DNA of 64,000 bases from Sphingomonas immobilis. GTDB taxonomy: Bacteria; Pseudomonadota; Alphaproteobacteria; Sphingomonadales; Sphingomonadaceae. The notes beneath the pieces were generated by a model that worked only from the letters and a program-made list of their open reading frames with translations, was not told the origin of the DNA and did not search any database. The stretch is taken from contig NZ_JAUQSZ010000004.1 in the NCBI RefSeq assembly GCF_030580995.1, positions 186,001-250,000 of the forward strand, written 5' to 3'. A program made the translations under genes and the position numbers. The first letter of the stretch is position 1; the number at the start of each line of letters is the position of its first letter. Below, in pieces: positions 1 through 7,560 of this stretch.

Positions 1-252
1 GGCCTGATCGAATGGCACGACAACCCCGATCACAAGCGCGCGCGCCTGCTCGCCCCGACCGAGGAGGGCACGCGGCTGCGGCACCTCGCCGATCTCGCCG
101 GCATCGCGCGCGCCGAACAGCTCGCCGAGGGTATCGATGCCGATATGCTGGCGACGGTGGTCGCCGGCCTGCGCACCGTCCGCGCGGCGATCCAGCAGAA
201 TGTCCGTGCGATCGGCGAAACCGCCGACGCCGACGAACAGGAGGATGCATGA
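1..252 (+). CDS. MarR-family transcriptional regulator, 3' part only
   Basis: Only the last 83 codons lie in the window; the frame is open from base 1. The segment NPDHKRARLLAPTEEG has the basic wing typical of the MarR winged helix, and a helical C-terminal dimerisation tail follows. MarR proteins are dimeric, usually ligand-released repressors. The stop overlaps the start of the downstream kinase gene by 4 bp (ATGA), so the regulator probably heads or belongs to that operon. The DNA-recognition helix is upstream of the window. Confidence 0.8.
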   Translation, partial: GLIEWHDNPDHKRARLLAPTEEGTRLRHLADLAGIARAEQLAEGIDADMLATVVAGLRTVRAAIQQNVRAIGETADADEQEDA

Positions 253-1313
253 GCGAGACCGAAGGGCTTTACGACGTCGCGCGGCTGACCGCGTGGCTTG
301 ACGACACCATCCCCGAGCTCGGCGACGGCCCGCTCGCGGTGAAGAAGATCCACGGCGGCACCAGCAACGTCATCCTGTCGCTCAACCGCGGCGGCGAGAC
401 GATGGTGCTGCGCCGCCCGCCCGCCGTGCCGCCGCCGGGCAGCGAAAAGACCGTGCTGCGCGAGGCGCGCATCCTGACCGCGCTCAACGGCACGCCGGTG
501 CCGCACCCCGTCTGCCGGGGGAGCTGCGCCGATGCCGGCGTGATCGGCGCGCCGTTCTACGTGATGGAACTGGTCGAGGGCTGGGCCGCTACGATCATCG
601 ACGAGCACATCTATCACAAGGCCCCGTTCGACAAGGCGCCGTTCGAATATGGCGTCGCCTACGCGATGGTCGACGGCCTCGTCGCGCTCGCCAATGTCGA
701 TTACAAGGCGGTCGGTCTCGAAGGCTTCGGCAAGCCCGACAATTACCTGGAACGCCAGGTCGATCGCTGGGAAGGCCAGCTCCTCAGCTACAAGGAGCTC
801 TACGATTATCCCGGCCGTCACCTGCCGGGCTACGAGCTGACGCGCGACTGGTTGCGGAACAACATCCCCAAGACGTTCAAGGCCGGGATCATCCACGGCG
901 ACGTCGGCACGCCCAACGCGCTGTTCGCCGACGGGCCGCCGTGCCGGTTGAACGCGCTGATCGACTGGGAGCTGTCGACGATCGGCGATCCGCTGCTCGA
1001 TCTCGCCAGCTTCACCAATGCGATGCGCGACGAGACGGCACCCGACGTGCTGCCCTCGAAGCGGCTCTACAACAGCGAGAACTGGCCGACGCGGCAGGAA
1101 ATGGCGCGTTACTACGCATCGGGCACCGGCCGCGACATGGCCGACTTCGATTATTACGCGATCCTCGCGATGTTCAAGGGCGGCTGCATCCTCGAATATA
1201 AGGTCGCGCAGTCGGCGCAGGGCACGCTGTCGAAGGAAACCGGCGTGTTCTTCTCGCGCCTCGTGCTCGAAAGCTTCGCCAATGCCGAGGCGCTGATCCG
1301 CCGCATCGGCTGA
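249..1313 (+). CDS. APH-fold small-molecule kinase (phosphotransferase family), ACAD-linked
   Basis: 354 aa with the aminoglycoside-phosphotransferase/choline-kinase fold. The catalytic loop HGDVGTPN (H216, D218, N223) and the metal-binding D239 in IDWELSTIGDP are intact. Family members next to acyl-CoA dehydrogenases phosphorylate the 4-hydroxyl of 4-hydroxyacyl-CoA, as in Pseudomonas LvaA and the kinase domain of mammalian ACAD10/11. The next gene is exactly that type of dehydrogenase, so I infer this role rather than antibiotic resistance. The start at 249 was chosen because it overlaps the upstream stop (ATGA); the frame extends further 5' but there it runs over the MarR gene. Confidence 0.88.
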   Translation: MSETEGLYDVARLTAWLDDTIPELGDGPLAVKKIHGGTSNVILSLNRGGETMVLRRPPAVPPPGSEKTVLREARILTALNGTPVPHPVCRGSCADAGVIGAPFYVMELVEGWAATIIDEHIYHKAPFDKAPFEYGVAYAMVDGLVALANVDYKAVGLEGFGKPDNYLERQVDRWEGQLLSYKELYDYPGRHLPGYELTRDWLRNNIPKTFKAGIIHGDVGTPNALFADGPPCRLNALIDWELSTIGDPLLDLASFTNAMRDETAPDVLPSKRLYNSENWPTRQEMARYYASGTGRDMADFDYYAILAMFKGGCILEYKVAQSAQGTLSKETGVFFSRLVLESFANAEALIRRIG

Positions 1314-1340
1314 CCCCCAAAAGATATCAGGAGAGACCCA

Positions 1341-2657
1341 ATGGATTTCACCGTCGAACCCGAATTTCAGGCCAAGCTCGCCTGGATGCGCGATTTCGTG
1401 AAGAACGAATGCGAGCCGATCGACCTGCTCTTCCCGCATCACGGCGACCCGTACGACACGAAGAACGCCACCGCGCGCGCCGTCATCGCGCCGCTGCAGG
1501 AGCAGGTGAAGGCGCAGGGGCTGTGGGCCTGCCACCTCGATCCGCATCTCGGCGGCAAGGGCTATGGCCAGATGAAGCTCGCGTACATGAACGAGATCAT
1601 CGGCCGGTCCTATTGGGCGCCGACCATCTTCGGCACCGCCGCGCCCGATACCGGCAATGCCGAGATCCTCGCGATGTTCGGCACGCCCGATCAGAAGGCG
1701 CGCTATCTCCAGCCCTTGCTCGACGGCGATATCGTCTCGACCTTTTCGATGACCGAGCCGCAGGCCGGTGCCGACCCCAAGGAATTCGTCTGCAAGGCGA
1801 CGCGCGAGGGCGACGAATGGGTGCTCGACGGCTATAAATGGTTCTCGTCGAACGCCCGCTACGCCAGCTTCCTGATCGTGATGGCCGTCACCGACCCCGA
1901 CGCGCCGCCGCACAGCCGCATGTCGATGCTGGTCGTGCCCGCCGAGACGCCGGGGATCGAGATCGTCCGCAACGTCGGCGTGATCGGCGACGATCTCGAC
2001 AACGAGAGCCAGGGCATCCACGGCTACATGCACTACAACAAGGTGCGCGTGCCGCTCGATGCGATGCTCGGGGGTCCGGGAGAGGGCTTCAAGGTCGCGC
2101 AGGCGCGGTTGGGCGGCGGGCGCGTGCATCATGCGATGCGCACCGTCGGCCGCTGCCAGCGCGCGTTCGAGATGATGCAGGAGCGTGTCGTCTCGCGCCG
2201 CACCGCCGGCAAGCTGCTCGCCGATCACCAGTTCGTCCAGGGCATGATCGCCGACACCGCGATCGAGATCGAGCAGTTCCGCCTGCTCGTGCTCAAGACC
2301 GCGTGGGTGATCGACAACGAGCCGCACGGTGCCGCGCGCACGCTGATCGCGATGTGCAAGGTGCAGATGGCGAAAATCTATCACGACGTGGTGCAGCGCG
2401 CGATCCAGATCCACGGCAGCTACGGCGTCACCAACGAGACGGTGCTGGCGGCGATGTGGATGGGCCTGCCCAGCCTCGCGCTCGCCGACGGGCCGACCGA
2501 GGTCCACAAGGTGCAGGTCGCCAAGGCGTTCACCCGCAACGCCAAGCCGTCCGAGGGCCTGTTCCCGAGCGAGCATATCCCGACGCGCCTTGCCGCCGCG
2601 CGCGAGAAATATGCCGACATCCTGAGCAAGGCCCCCGCGCTGGAAGCGGCCGAGTAA
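1341..2657 (+). CDS. Acyl-CoA dehydrogenase, ACAD10/11 (LvaC-like) type
   Basis: 438 aa FAD enzyme. The flavin/substrate signature MTEPQAGADP lies around residues 137-146. The usual catalytic Glu at the MCAD Glu376 position is replaced by Asp383 in LADGPTEVH, a signature of the ACAD10/11 group, and the alternative isovaleryl-CoA-dehydrogenase Glu position reads GGR. In that group the enzyme eliminates phosphate from 4-phosphoacyl-CoA and sets up 3-hydroxyacyl-CoA formation. It follows the kinase gene by 27 bp and overlaps the next SDR start by one base, so a kinase-dehydrogenase-SDR unit is likely. A ribosome site AGGAGAG precedes the ATG. Confidence 0.9.
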   Translation: MDFTVEPEFQAKLAWMRDFVKNECEPIDLLFPHHGDPYDTKNATARAVIAPLQEQVKAQGLWACHLDPHLGGKGYGQMKLAYMNEIIGRSYWAPTIFGTAAPDTGNAEILAMFGTPDQKARYLQPLLDGDIVSTFSMTEPQAGADPKEFVCKATREGDEWVLDGYKWFSSNARYASFLIVMAVTDPDAPPHSRMSMLVVPAETPGIEIVRNVGVIGDDLDNESQGIHGYMHYNKVRVPLDAMLGGPGEGFKVAQARLGGGRVHHAMRTVGRCQRAFEMMQERVVSRRTAGKLLADHQFVQGMIADTAIEIEQFRLLVLKTAWVIDNEPHGAARTLIAMCKVQMAKIYHDVVQRAIQIHGSYGVTNETVLAAMWMGLPSLALADGPTEVHKVQVAKAFTRNAKPSEGLFPSEHIPTRLAAAREKYADILSKAPALEAAE

Positions 2658-3472
2658 TGAACGGCCTCGCCGGCCGGGTCGCCATCGTCTCCGGCTCGGG
2701 CAACGGCATTGGCCGCGCGGCGGCGCTGAAGCTCGCCTCGGCCGGGGCGGCGGTGGTGATCAACGATCTCGATCCGGCGGCCGCGCAGGCGGTCGCCGAC
2801 GAGATCGTCGCAGGCGGCGGCCGGGCGCTGGCCTGTGCGGGCAATGTCGTCGAACCGGGTTTCGCCGAACGCTTCGTGGCGGCGGCGATCGACGGGCTGG
2901 GCGGGCTCGACATCATCGTCAACAACGCCGGCTATGCCCGCCACGGCATGGTGCAAAACACGCCCGACGAACTGTTCGACGCGATGATCGACGTGCATCT
3001 GACCGCGCCGTTCCGACTGCTGCGCGCCGCCGCGCCGTTCATTCGATCGGCCGCGAAGCGCGAAGCGGCGGCAGGCGGCGGGCATCACCGCAAGGTCGTC
3101 AACGTCTCCTCGGGCTCGATCCGCGGTGCGATCGGCCATTCGGGCTATGCCGCCGGCAAGATGGGGCTGGTCGGCCTCACCAATGTCATCGCCAGCGAGT
3201 GGGGCCCGTCGCGCGTCAACGTCAACGCGGTCGCCTTCGGGCTGATCCGCACGCGCATGAACGCGCCGCTCGCCGAGGGCGAGACGCGCAACGAGACGGT
3301 GCTGGGCGCCCCCGTGGTGATGGGCATGACGCCCGAACGCTTCGCCGACGTCGAATCGCGCAATCACTTCGGTCGCGCCGGCACGCCCGAGGAAGCGGCA
3401 GGCGCGATCTATCTGTTCTGCACCCCGGAATCGGATTTCATCACCGGCCAGCTGATCTACGTCAGCGGCTGA
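2657..3472 (+). CDS. Short-chain dehydrogenase/reductase (SDR)
   Basis: 271 aa classical SDR. The Rossmann motif SGSGNGIG is at residues 12-19, D37 after the second strand points to NAD, NNAG is at 89-92, and the catalytic Tyr164-x3-Lys168 is present with serines at 151-152. A 12-residue insertion with basic residues and AAAGGGHH precedes the active-site strand. The start overlaps the stop of the dehydrogenase (TAATG). In an Lva-like unit an SDR oxidises the 3-hydroxyacyl-CoA product; which of the three consecutive SDRs does so cannot be told. Confidence 0.9.
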   Translation: MNGLAGRVAIVSGSGNGIGRAAALKLASAGAAVVINDLDPAAAQAVADEIVAGGGRALACAGNVVEPGFAERFVAAAIDGLGGLDIIVNNAGYARHGMVQNTPDELFDAMIDVHLTAPFRLLRAAAPFIRSAAKREAAAGGGHHRKVVNVSSGSIRGAIGHSGYAAGKMGLVGLTNVIASEWGPSRVNVNAVAFGLIRTRMNAPLAEGETRNETVLGAPVVMGMTPERFADVESRNHFGRAGTPEEAAGAIYLFCTPESDFITGQLIYVSG

Positions 3473-3492
3473 CACATAAGAGGAGGAAGAGG

Positions 3493-4233
3493 ATGCACCC
3501 GCTATTCGATCTGACGGGCAAGGTCGCGCTCGTCACGGGCGGCAGCCGCGGGCTCGGGCTGGAGATGGTGCGCGCCTTCGCCAGCCACGGTGCCGACGTC
3601 ATCATCGCCAGCCGCAAGATCGAGAATTGCGAGGCCGCCGCCGAGGAGGTGCGCGCGCTCGGCCGCAGGGCGCTGGCGATCGGCGCGCATGTCGGCAAAT
3701 GGGACGAGATCGACCGGCTGATCGACACCGCCTATGCCGAGTTCGGCCGGATCGACATCCTCGTCAACAATGCCGGGATGAGCCCGCGGATGCCGAGCCA
3801 CGACGTGACCGAGCAATTGTTCGACAGCGTCTTCAACCTCAACTTCAAGGGCCCTTTCCGGCTCGCCAGCCGCATCGCGCAGCGGATGCGCGACGGCGAC
3901 GGCGGCGCGATCATCAACGTGTCCTCGACCGGCGGGGTGATGCCGCTGCCCGAGATCGTGCCGTACGGATCGTCCAAGGCGGCGCTCAACGCGATGACCT
4001 TGTCCTTCGCGCACGAATATGGGCCGAAGGTGCGCGTCAACACGCTGTCGGCTGGCCCCTTCCTCACCGATATCGCCAAGGCCTGGACGCCCGAGGCGCG
4101 CGAGACAGCGCGCAACGCGCTCGGACGCCCCGGCCAGCCGCCCGAGATCGTCACGTCGGCGCTGTTCCTCGCCAGCCCGGCGTCGAGCTACGTCACCGGC
4201 ACGCTGCTGCGCTGCGACGGCGGGACGTGGTGA
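3493..4233 (+). CDS. SDR family oxidoreductase
   Basis: 246 aa. TGGSRGLG is at residues 15-22, NNAG at 92-95, Ser145, Tyr158 and Lys162 complete the catalytic set. The ASRK sequence after strand 2 (R41) suggests NADP preference, unlike its two neighbours. A strong ribosome site (AGAGGAGGAAGAGG) lies just upstream of ATG 3493. It is 20 bp after one SDR and 1 bp before the next, so three SDRs follow one another in one transcript. Confidence 0.9.
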   Translation: MHPLFDLTGKVALVTGGSRGLGLEMVRAFASHGADVIIASRKIENCEAAAEEVRALGRRALAIGAHVGKWDEIDRLIDTAYAEFGRIDILVNNAGMSPRMPSHDVTEQLFDSVFNLNFKGPFRLASRIAQRMRDGDGGAIINVSSTGGVMPLPEIVPYGSSKAALNAMTLSFAHEYGPKVRVNTLSAGPFLTDIAKAWTPEARETARNALGRPGQPPEIVTSALFLASPASSYVTGTLLRCDGGTW

Positions 4234-4234
4234 G

Positions 4235-5008
4235 GTGAGCGACCTCACCGGGCAGCGGATCGCCGTCACCGGCGGGGCGAGCGGCATGGGTGCGGCGCTG
4301 CTCGCGCCGCTCGCCGCCGCCGGCGCGCGCGTCGTCTCGCTCGACCGCAGCGAGGCGGCGGGGCGGGCCGCGGCGGAGGCGGCGGGCATCGCCGGGTTCG
4401 TCGCCTGCGACGTGTCGGACAAGGGCTCGGTCGATGCGGCGTTCGCGGAAAGTGCCGCGCTGCTCGGCGGGCTCGACACGTTGGTCCACGCCGCCGGCAT
4501 CGCGCCCGCTTCTCCGGCCGAGGACATCACGGTCGAGGCCTGGGATCAGATCTTCGCCGTCAACGCGCGCGGCACGTTGCTGACCAACCAGGCGGCGTTC
4601 CGGCTGATCCGCGACGGCAATGGCGGCGCGGGCGGGCGCATCCTCAACTTCGCCTCAGGCGCGGGCGTGTCGGGCCTGCCCAACAAGGCGCATTATTCGG
4701 CCACGAAGGGCGCTGTCGTCGCCTGGTCGCGCACCGCCGCCAAGGAATGGGGCAAGCACAACGTCACGGTCAACATGATCGCCCCGGCGATCGCCACGCC
4801 GATGTACGCCAAGACGCGCTCCGAAATGTCGCCGCAGGCGCTCGCCGCGCTCGACGCCCGGCTGGCGACGGACATGCCGATCGACGGGCGGCTCGGCGAC
4901 CCGGAGCGCGATTTCGTGCCGCTGATGCTGTTCCTCTGCTCGCCCGGCGCGCGCTTCCTGACCGGACAGATCTACGCGATCGACGGCGGCCTGCTGATGG
5001 TGCGCTGA
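4235..5008 (+). CDS. SDR family oxidoreductase, GTG start
   Basis: 257 aa. TGGASGMG is at residues 12-19, D37 suggests NAD, HAAG at 85-88 replaces the usual NNAG, and Ser141, Tyr154 and Lys158 form the active site. GTG at 4235 is the only start that keeps the first beta strand; it lies one base after the stop of the preceding SDR, which indicates translational coupling. The gene ends 4 bp before a convergent gene, and there is no hairpin terminator between them. Confidence 0.88.
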   Translation: MSDLTGQRIAVTGGASGMGAALLAPLAAAGARVVSLDRSEAAGRAAAEAAGIAGFVACDVSDKGSVDAAFAESAALLGGLDTLVHAAGIAPASPAEDITVEAWDQIFAVNARGTLLTNQAAFRLIRDGNGGAGGRILNFASGAGVSGLPNKAHYSATKGAVVAWSRTAAKEWGKHNVTVNMIAPAIATPMYAKTRSEMSPQALAALDARLATDMPIDGRLGDPERDFVPLMLFLCSPGARFLTGQIYAIDGGLLMVR

Positions 5009-5012
5009 AGCG

Positions 5013-5492
5013 TCAATAGTCGCGCCCCGCGTAACGGTGCGGCTCGCCGACGGATTCCTCGTCACCGAGGAACTGCGCCCAGACGCCGCCGGGCCGCCAC
5101 ACCGAGTCGAGCCGGGCCTGCTCCCGCGCGTCGGCCATACCTTGCACCTCCCGGAAATAGCGGGTGACGAACGCCGTCACGCGCGCGTTGACGATGCAAT
5201 GGACGTGGAGCGGCCGGTCGCCGGCCTCGGCCAGTACCGCGCAGAACTTCGCGAAGTCGGCTTCGGTCGGCGCGTCGAAATCGACCGGGATATGGTGATA
5301 GGCCATGCCAAGCGCCGTCACCGCAGCGCGTTCGTCGGGCAGCGCGCGTGGATGCTCGTGCAGCGCGAGGTTGACGACATGCTCGACGCCGAGCGCGCGG
5401 ATCGCGGCGAGCTGCGCCTCGTCGGGCTGGCCCGATGTCGTCAGCCGCGCATCGATGCGCCGCCAGTTGGTAATCGCGACCGGATCGTCCAT
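5013..5492 (-). CDS. DSP-like protein phosphatase / sulfur-transferase-like protein
   Basis: 159 aa. The N-terminal half has the fold signature of the small DSP-like family (TSGQPDEAQLAAIRALG, then VVNLALHEH). The active-site loop HVHCIVNARVTAF carries the nucleophilic Cys and the Arg, but not the Gly of the standard HCx5R loop, as is common in this family. Members are annotated as beta-lactamase-hydrolase-like or tyrosine-phosphatase-like; the substrate is unknown. It ends convergently with the SDR operon and starts 15 bp from the end of the next leftward gene. Confidence 0.75.
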   Translation of the reverse strand: MDDPVAITNWRRIDARLTTSGQPDEAQLAAIRALGVEHVVNLALHEHPRALPDERAAVTALGMAYHHIPVDFDAPTEADFAKFCAVLAEAGDRPLHVHCIVNARVTAFVTRYFREVQGMADAREQARLDSVWRPGGVWAQFLGDEESVGEPHRYAGRDY

Positions 5493-5507
5493 GCCGGGCC
5501 CTCCCCT

Positions 5508-6056
5508 TCAGATCAGGCGGAGCTGCTCCGCGCGCGCCAGGCCGCCGCCGCCGCGCATCACCGCCAGCGCCTCGCGCGCGACGGTATAGACCGCGTGCCG
5601 CCCGCCACCACGGTTGACGTGATCCTTGATCCAGCCGGCATAATGCCGCTCGACGAGGCCCGCGCGGACGAGATCGGAAACGGCGCGGCTGACGTTGGTC
5701 TTGCCGACCGCCAGTGCGCGCTCATGCACCGCCGCCTCGACCTCGGCATCGCTGGCGGACGCATCCTCCGCCGCGCTCTCGATCGCTTCGCGCAGGCGCA
5801 CGCGCAGCTTGCCGCGCCGCCCGTCGCGGGCGGAGACCGGCATGAGCTGCTCGGTCAGCCAGTCGCGGATCGGCACCGCAGCGCCTTCGCGGCGGATGAA
5901 GGGCCCCGCCTCGCCGCGCGCATCGGCCGCTTCGCTCAGCAGGTTGAGCACGAGGAAGGCGTAGCGCGGCCGCGCGGACTGCGCCGACAGCCGGTGCAGG
6001 ATCGCGCCGACGCTCGCGGGCGACGCCTCGTGTGTGTTGGGGCGAACCGTGTCCAT
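5508..6056 (-). CDS. Winged-helix DNA-binding protein of unknown role
   Basis: 182 aa. The C-terminal half (about residues 105-165) reads as a winged helix: KTNVSRAVSDLVRAGLVERHYAGW resembles a recognition helix plus wing and is followed by a basic RGGGRHAVYT wing. The N-terminal half is helical and lysine-poor, with no family I recognise. I chose ATG 6056 over an upstream start because the extra 24 residues would run into the repeat-rich intergenic region. Two TGTCA-N4-TGACA palindromes lie 63-114 bp upstream and are natural candidates for its own operators. It could be a transcription factor or a plasmid replication/control protein. Confidence 0.65.
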   Translation of the reverse strand: MDTVRPNTHEASPASVGAILHRLSAQSARPRYAFLVLNLLSEAADARGEAGPFIRREGAAVPIRDWLTEQLMPVSARDGRRGKLRVRLREAIESAAEDASASDAEVEAAVHERALAVGKTNVSRAVSDLVRAGLVERHYAGWIKDHVNRGGGRHAVYTVAREALAVMRGGGGLARAEQLRLI

Positions 6057-6118
6057 GCCGGGAACAAAGCACAATCGGATGCCGGTGTGAATCCCGGAAA
6101 TGCGCGAGTCGCGCGCTT

Positions 6119-6170
6119 TGTCACGCATGACACTTTGCCCTTCCGCGCCGGCAAAGTGTCACTCGTGACA
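6119..6170. promoter_or_regulatory. Twin palindromic operators (TGTCA-N4-TGACA) inside a larger inverted repeat
   Basis: Two 14-bp palindromes, TGTCACGCATGACA at 6119-6132 and TGTCACTCGTGACA at 6157-6170, are 38 bp apart centre to centre. They also form the ends of a longer inverted repeat, 6120-6139 against 6150-6169, matching at 18 of 20 positions with a 10-nt centre. They lie between the winged-helix gene (start 6056) and the 3' end of the kinase gene (6190). This is a clear protein-binding architecture, but the binding protein is inferred only from position. Confidence 0.65.
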
Positions 6171-6189
6171 ATGCAGGATCGGGGTGAGA

Positions 6190-7560
6190 TCAGGTGAGCG
6201 GTGCGAAGCGTGTGCTGGCCAGACCGCCCATCGCGTCCGCCATCAGCGCAGAATCGCGCACGACGCCGGCGTGGCACAGGCGGACCGCCGTTTCCTGCGC
6301 GATGGCACCACCCGCCACCGCCGCCGCGAGTGCGGCGCGCGCCTCGCCCAGCGTCGCGAACGGCCTGCCCAGCGCCGCCGACAATTCCGCGACCTCGACG
6401 GCCGCGAAGCCCGGCCCGAACCGTTCGATATCGCGCCACCATTTGACCAGCCGGGCGAGGCCCTTGGCCTTCACCGCCGCCTGCTGATCCGACAGGCGCG
6501 GGACGATCATGTCGCGCAGATCGTCGAGCGCGATGGCGAAGGAGCGCGCGTGCGGCCCCTCCGGCGCATCGGGCATGGCGACGGGCGGGAGATCGATGCC
6601 GCTCGCCTCGGCCAGCGCCTCGGCCAGCACGCGCCTGTGAACCATCGAATAGACCATGTTCATGCCGAGATTGGGCGGCGGCGGCGCGGTCGGGTCATCA
6701 TGGCGCGAGCGGCTCGAGAAGCCCGCCTGGAACAGCAGCCGCCAGTAGCGCACGCGCGCCAGATCGACCGGCGCACCGCCCGCCGCCTCGTACGCGGCAA
6801 AGGCCTGGGGCAGCGGCACGAACGGCTGGAACAGCATCCGCAGGCAGATCATCGCGAGATCGGCCATCGGATCGCCGACATGCACCAGCTCCCAGTCGAG
6901 CAGCGCCGTCACCTTGTCGCCCGCGAACAGGAAATTGGCGGGGCCGGCATCGCCGTGGACGACCACCATCCGCTCCGGCTCCGGCGGGATGTTCGCCGCC
7001 AGCCAGTCGGCGGCGAGATGGATCAGCGGGTTGCCGGTCGCGGCGTTGTTCTCGCGGATGTCGGCGATGCGCGCCTCGATCTGGCTGCGCACGCTGGCGG
7101 GGGCGGGCACGCCCGCGACGCCGTGCGGATCGACGCGGTGGAGCGCCGCTAGCTGCGCCATGAAATCGGCGGCGATCGCATCGCGGCGCGCGGGATCGCT
7201 CTTCACGAGCTGGAAATTGGAATCGCCCGAGACCTTTTCGGCCACCAGCGCGCGCAATTCGGGGATCGACGCGATGAAGCGCGCCGTCGCGACGCCCGAC
7301 CCCGCGAACGGCCCGGACAGCGCGCGCAGGATCGCGGCCTCGCGCAGGAAGGCGGCATCGTCGCCGGCGCCTGCGCGGTGGACGTCGTAGTTCATATAGG
7401 CGTCCGCGCTGCGCCCGTCGGCGAAGGCGAGCGTCAGCTCCGCCCCCTCACGCGAGGCACCGCCGCCGCCGCGCGGGCGGACGGCGGTGATGGTCGCGCC
7501 CGCCGCCGCCTCGACCGCGGCGAACAGGCCGTCCGGCAGCAACGCAGCGAGATCGCTCAC
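6190..7560 (-). CDS. APH-fold kinase with C-terminal helical extension
   Basis: 456 aa, about 100 longer than the kinase at 249. The kinase core shows HGDAGPAN and DWELVHVGDPMADLA, so the catalytic loop and metal-binding Asp are intact. The last 120 residues form a separate helical region (DDLRDMIVPRLSD and following) that may resemble the small partner protein (DUF6285/LvaB type) found beside LvaA-like kinases; this is a weak inference. The start GTG 7560 overlaps the upstream stop (GTGA). A partner dehydrogenase is not adjacent here. Confidence 0.85.
   Translation of the reverse strand: MSDLAALLPDGLFAAVEAAAGATITAVRPRGGGGASREGAELTLAFADGRSADAYMNYDVHRAGAGDDAAFLREAAILRALSGPFAGSGVATARFIASIPELRALVAEKVSGDSNFQLVKSDPARRDAIAADFMAQLAALHRVDPHGVAGVPAPASVRSQIEARIADIRENNAATGNPLIHLAADWLAANIPPEPERMVVVHGDAGPANFLFAGDKVTALLDWELVHVGDPMADLAMICLRMLFQPFVPLPQAFAAYEAAGGAPVDLARVRYWRLLFQAGFSSRSRHDDPTAPPPPNLGMNMVYSMVHRRVLAEALAEASGIDLPPVAMPDAPEGPHARSFAIALDDLRDMIVPRLSDQQAAVKAKGLARLVKWWRDIERFGPGFAAVEVAELSAALGRPFATLGEARAALAAAVAGGAIAQETAVRLCHAGVVRDSALMADAMGGLASTRFAPLT

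Noticed and set aside
249..1313. Kinase considered as an aminoglycoside resistance gene
   Set aside because: Only the general APH fold is shared; the neighbouring ACAD10/11-type dehydrogenase and SDRs point to acyl-CoA metabolism.
30..2576. Long leftward open frame opposite the kinase and dehydrogenase genes
   Set aside because: High GC content keeps the antisense frame open; it has no family motifs, is rich in His, Arg and Ala, and lies fully opposite clear genes.
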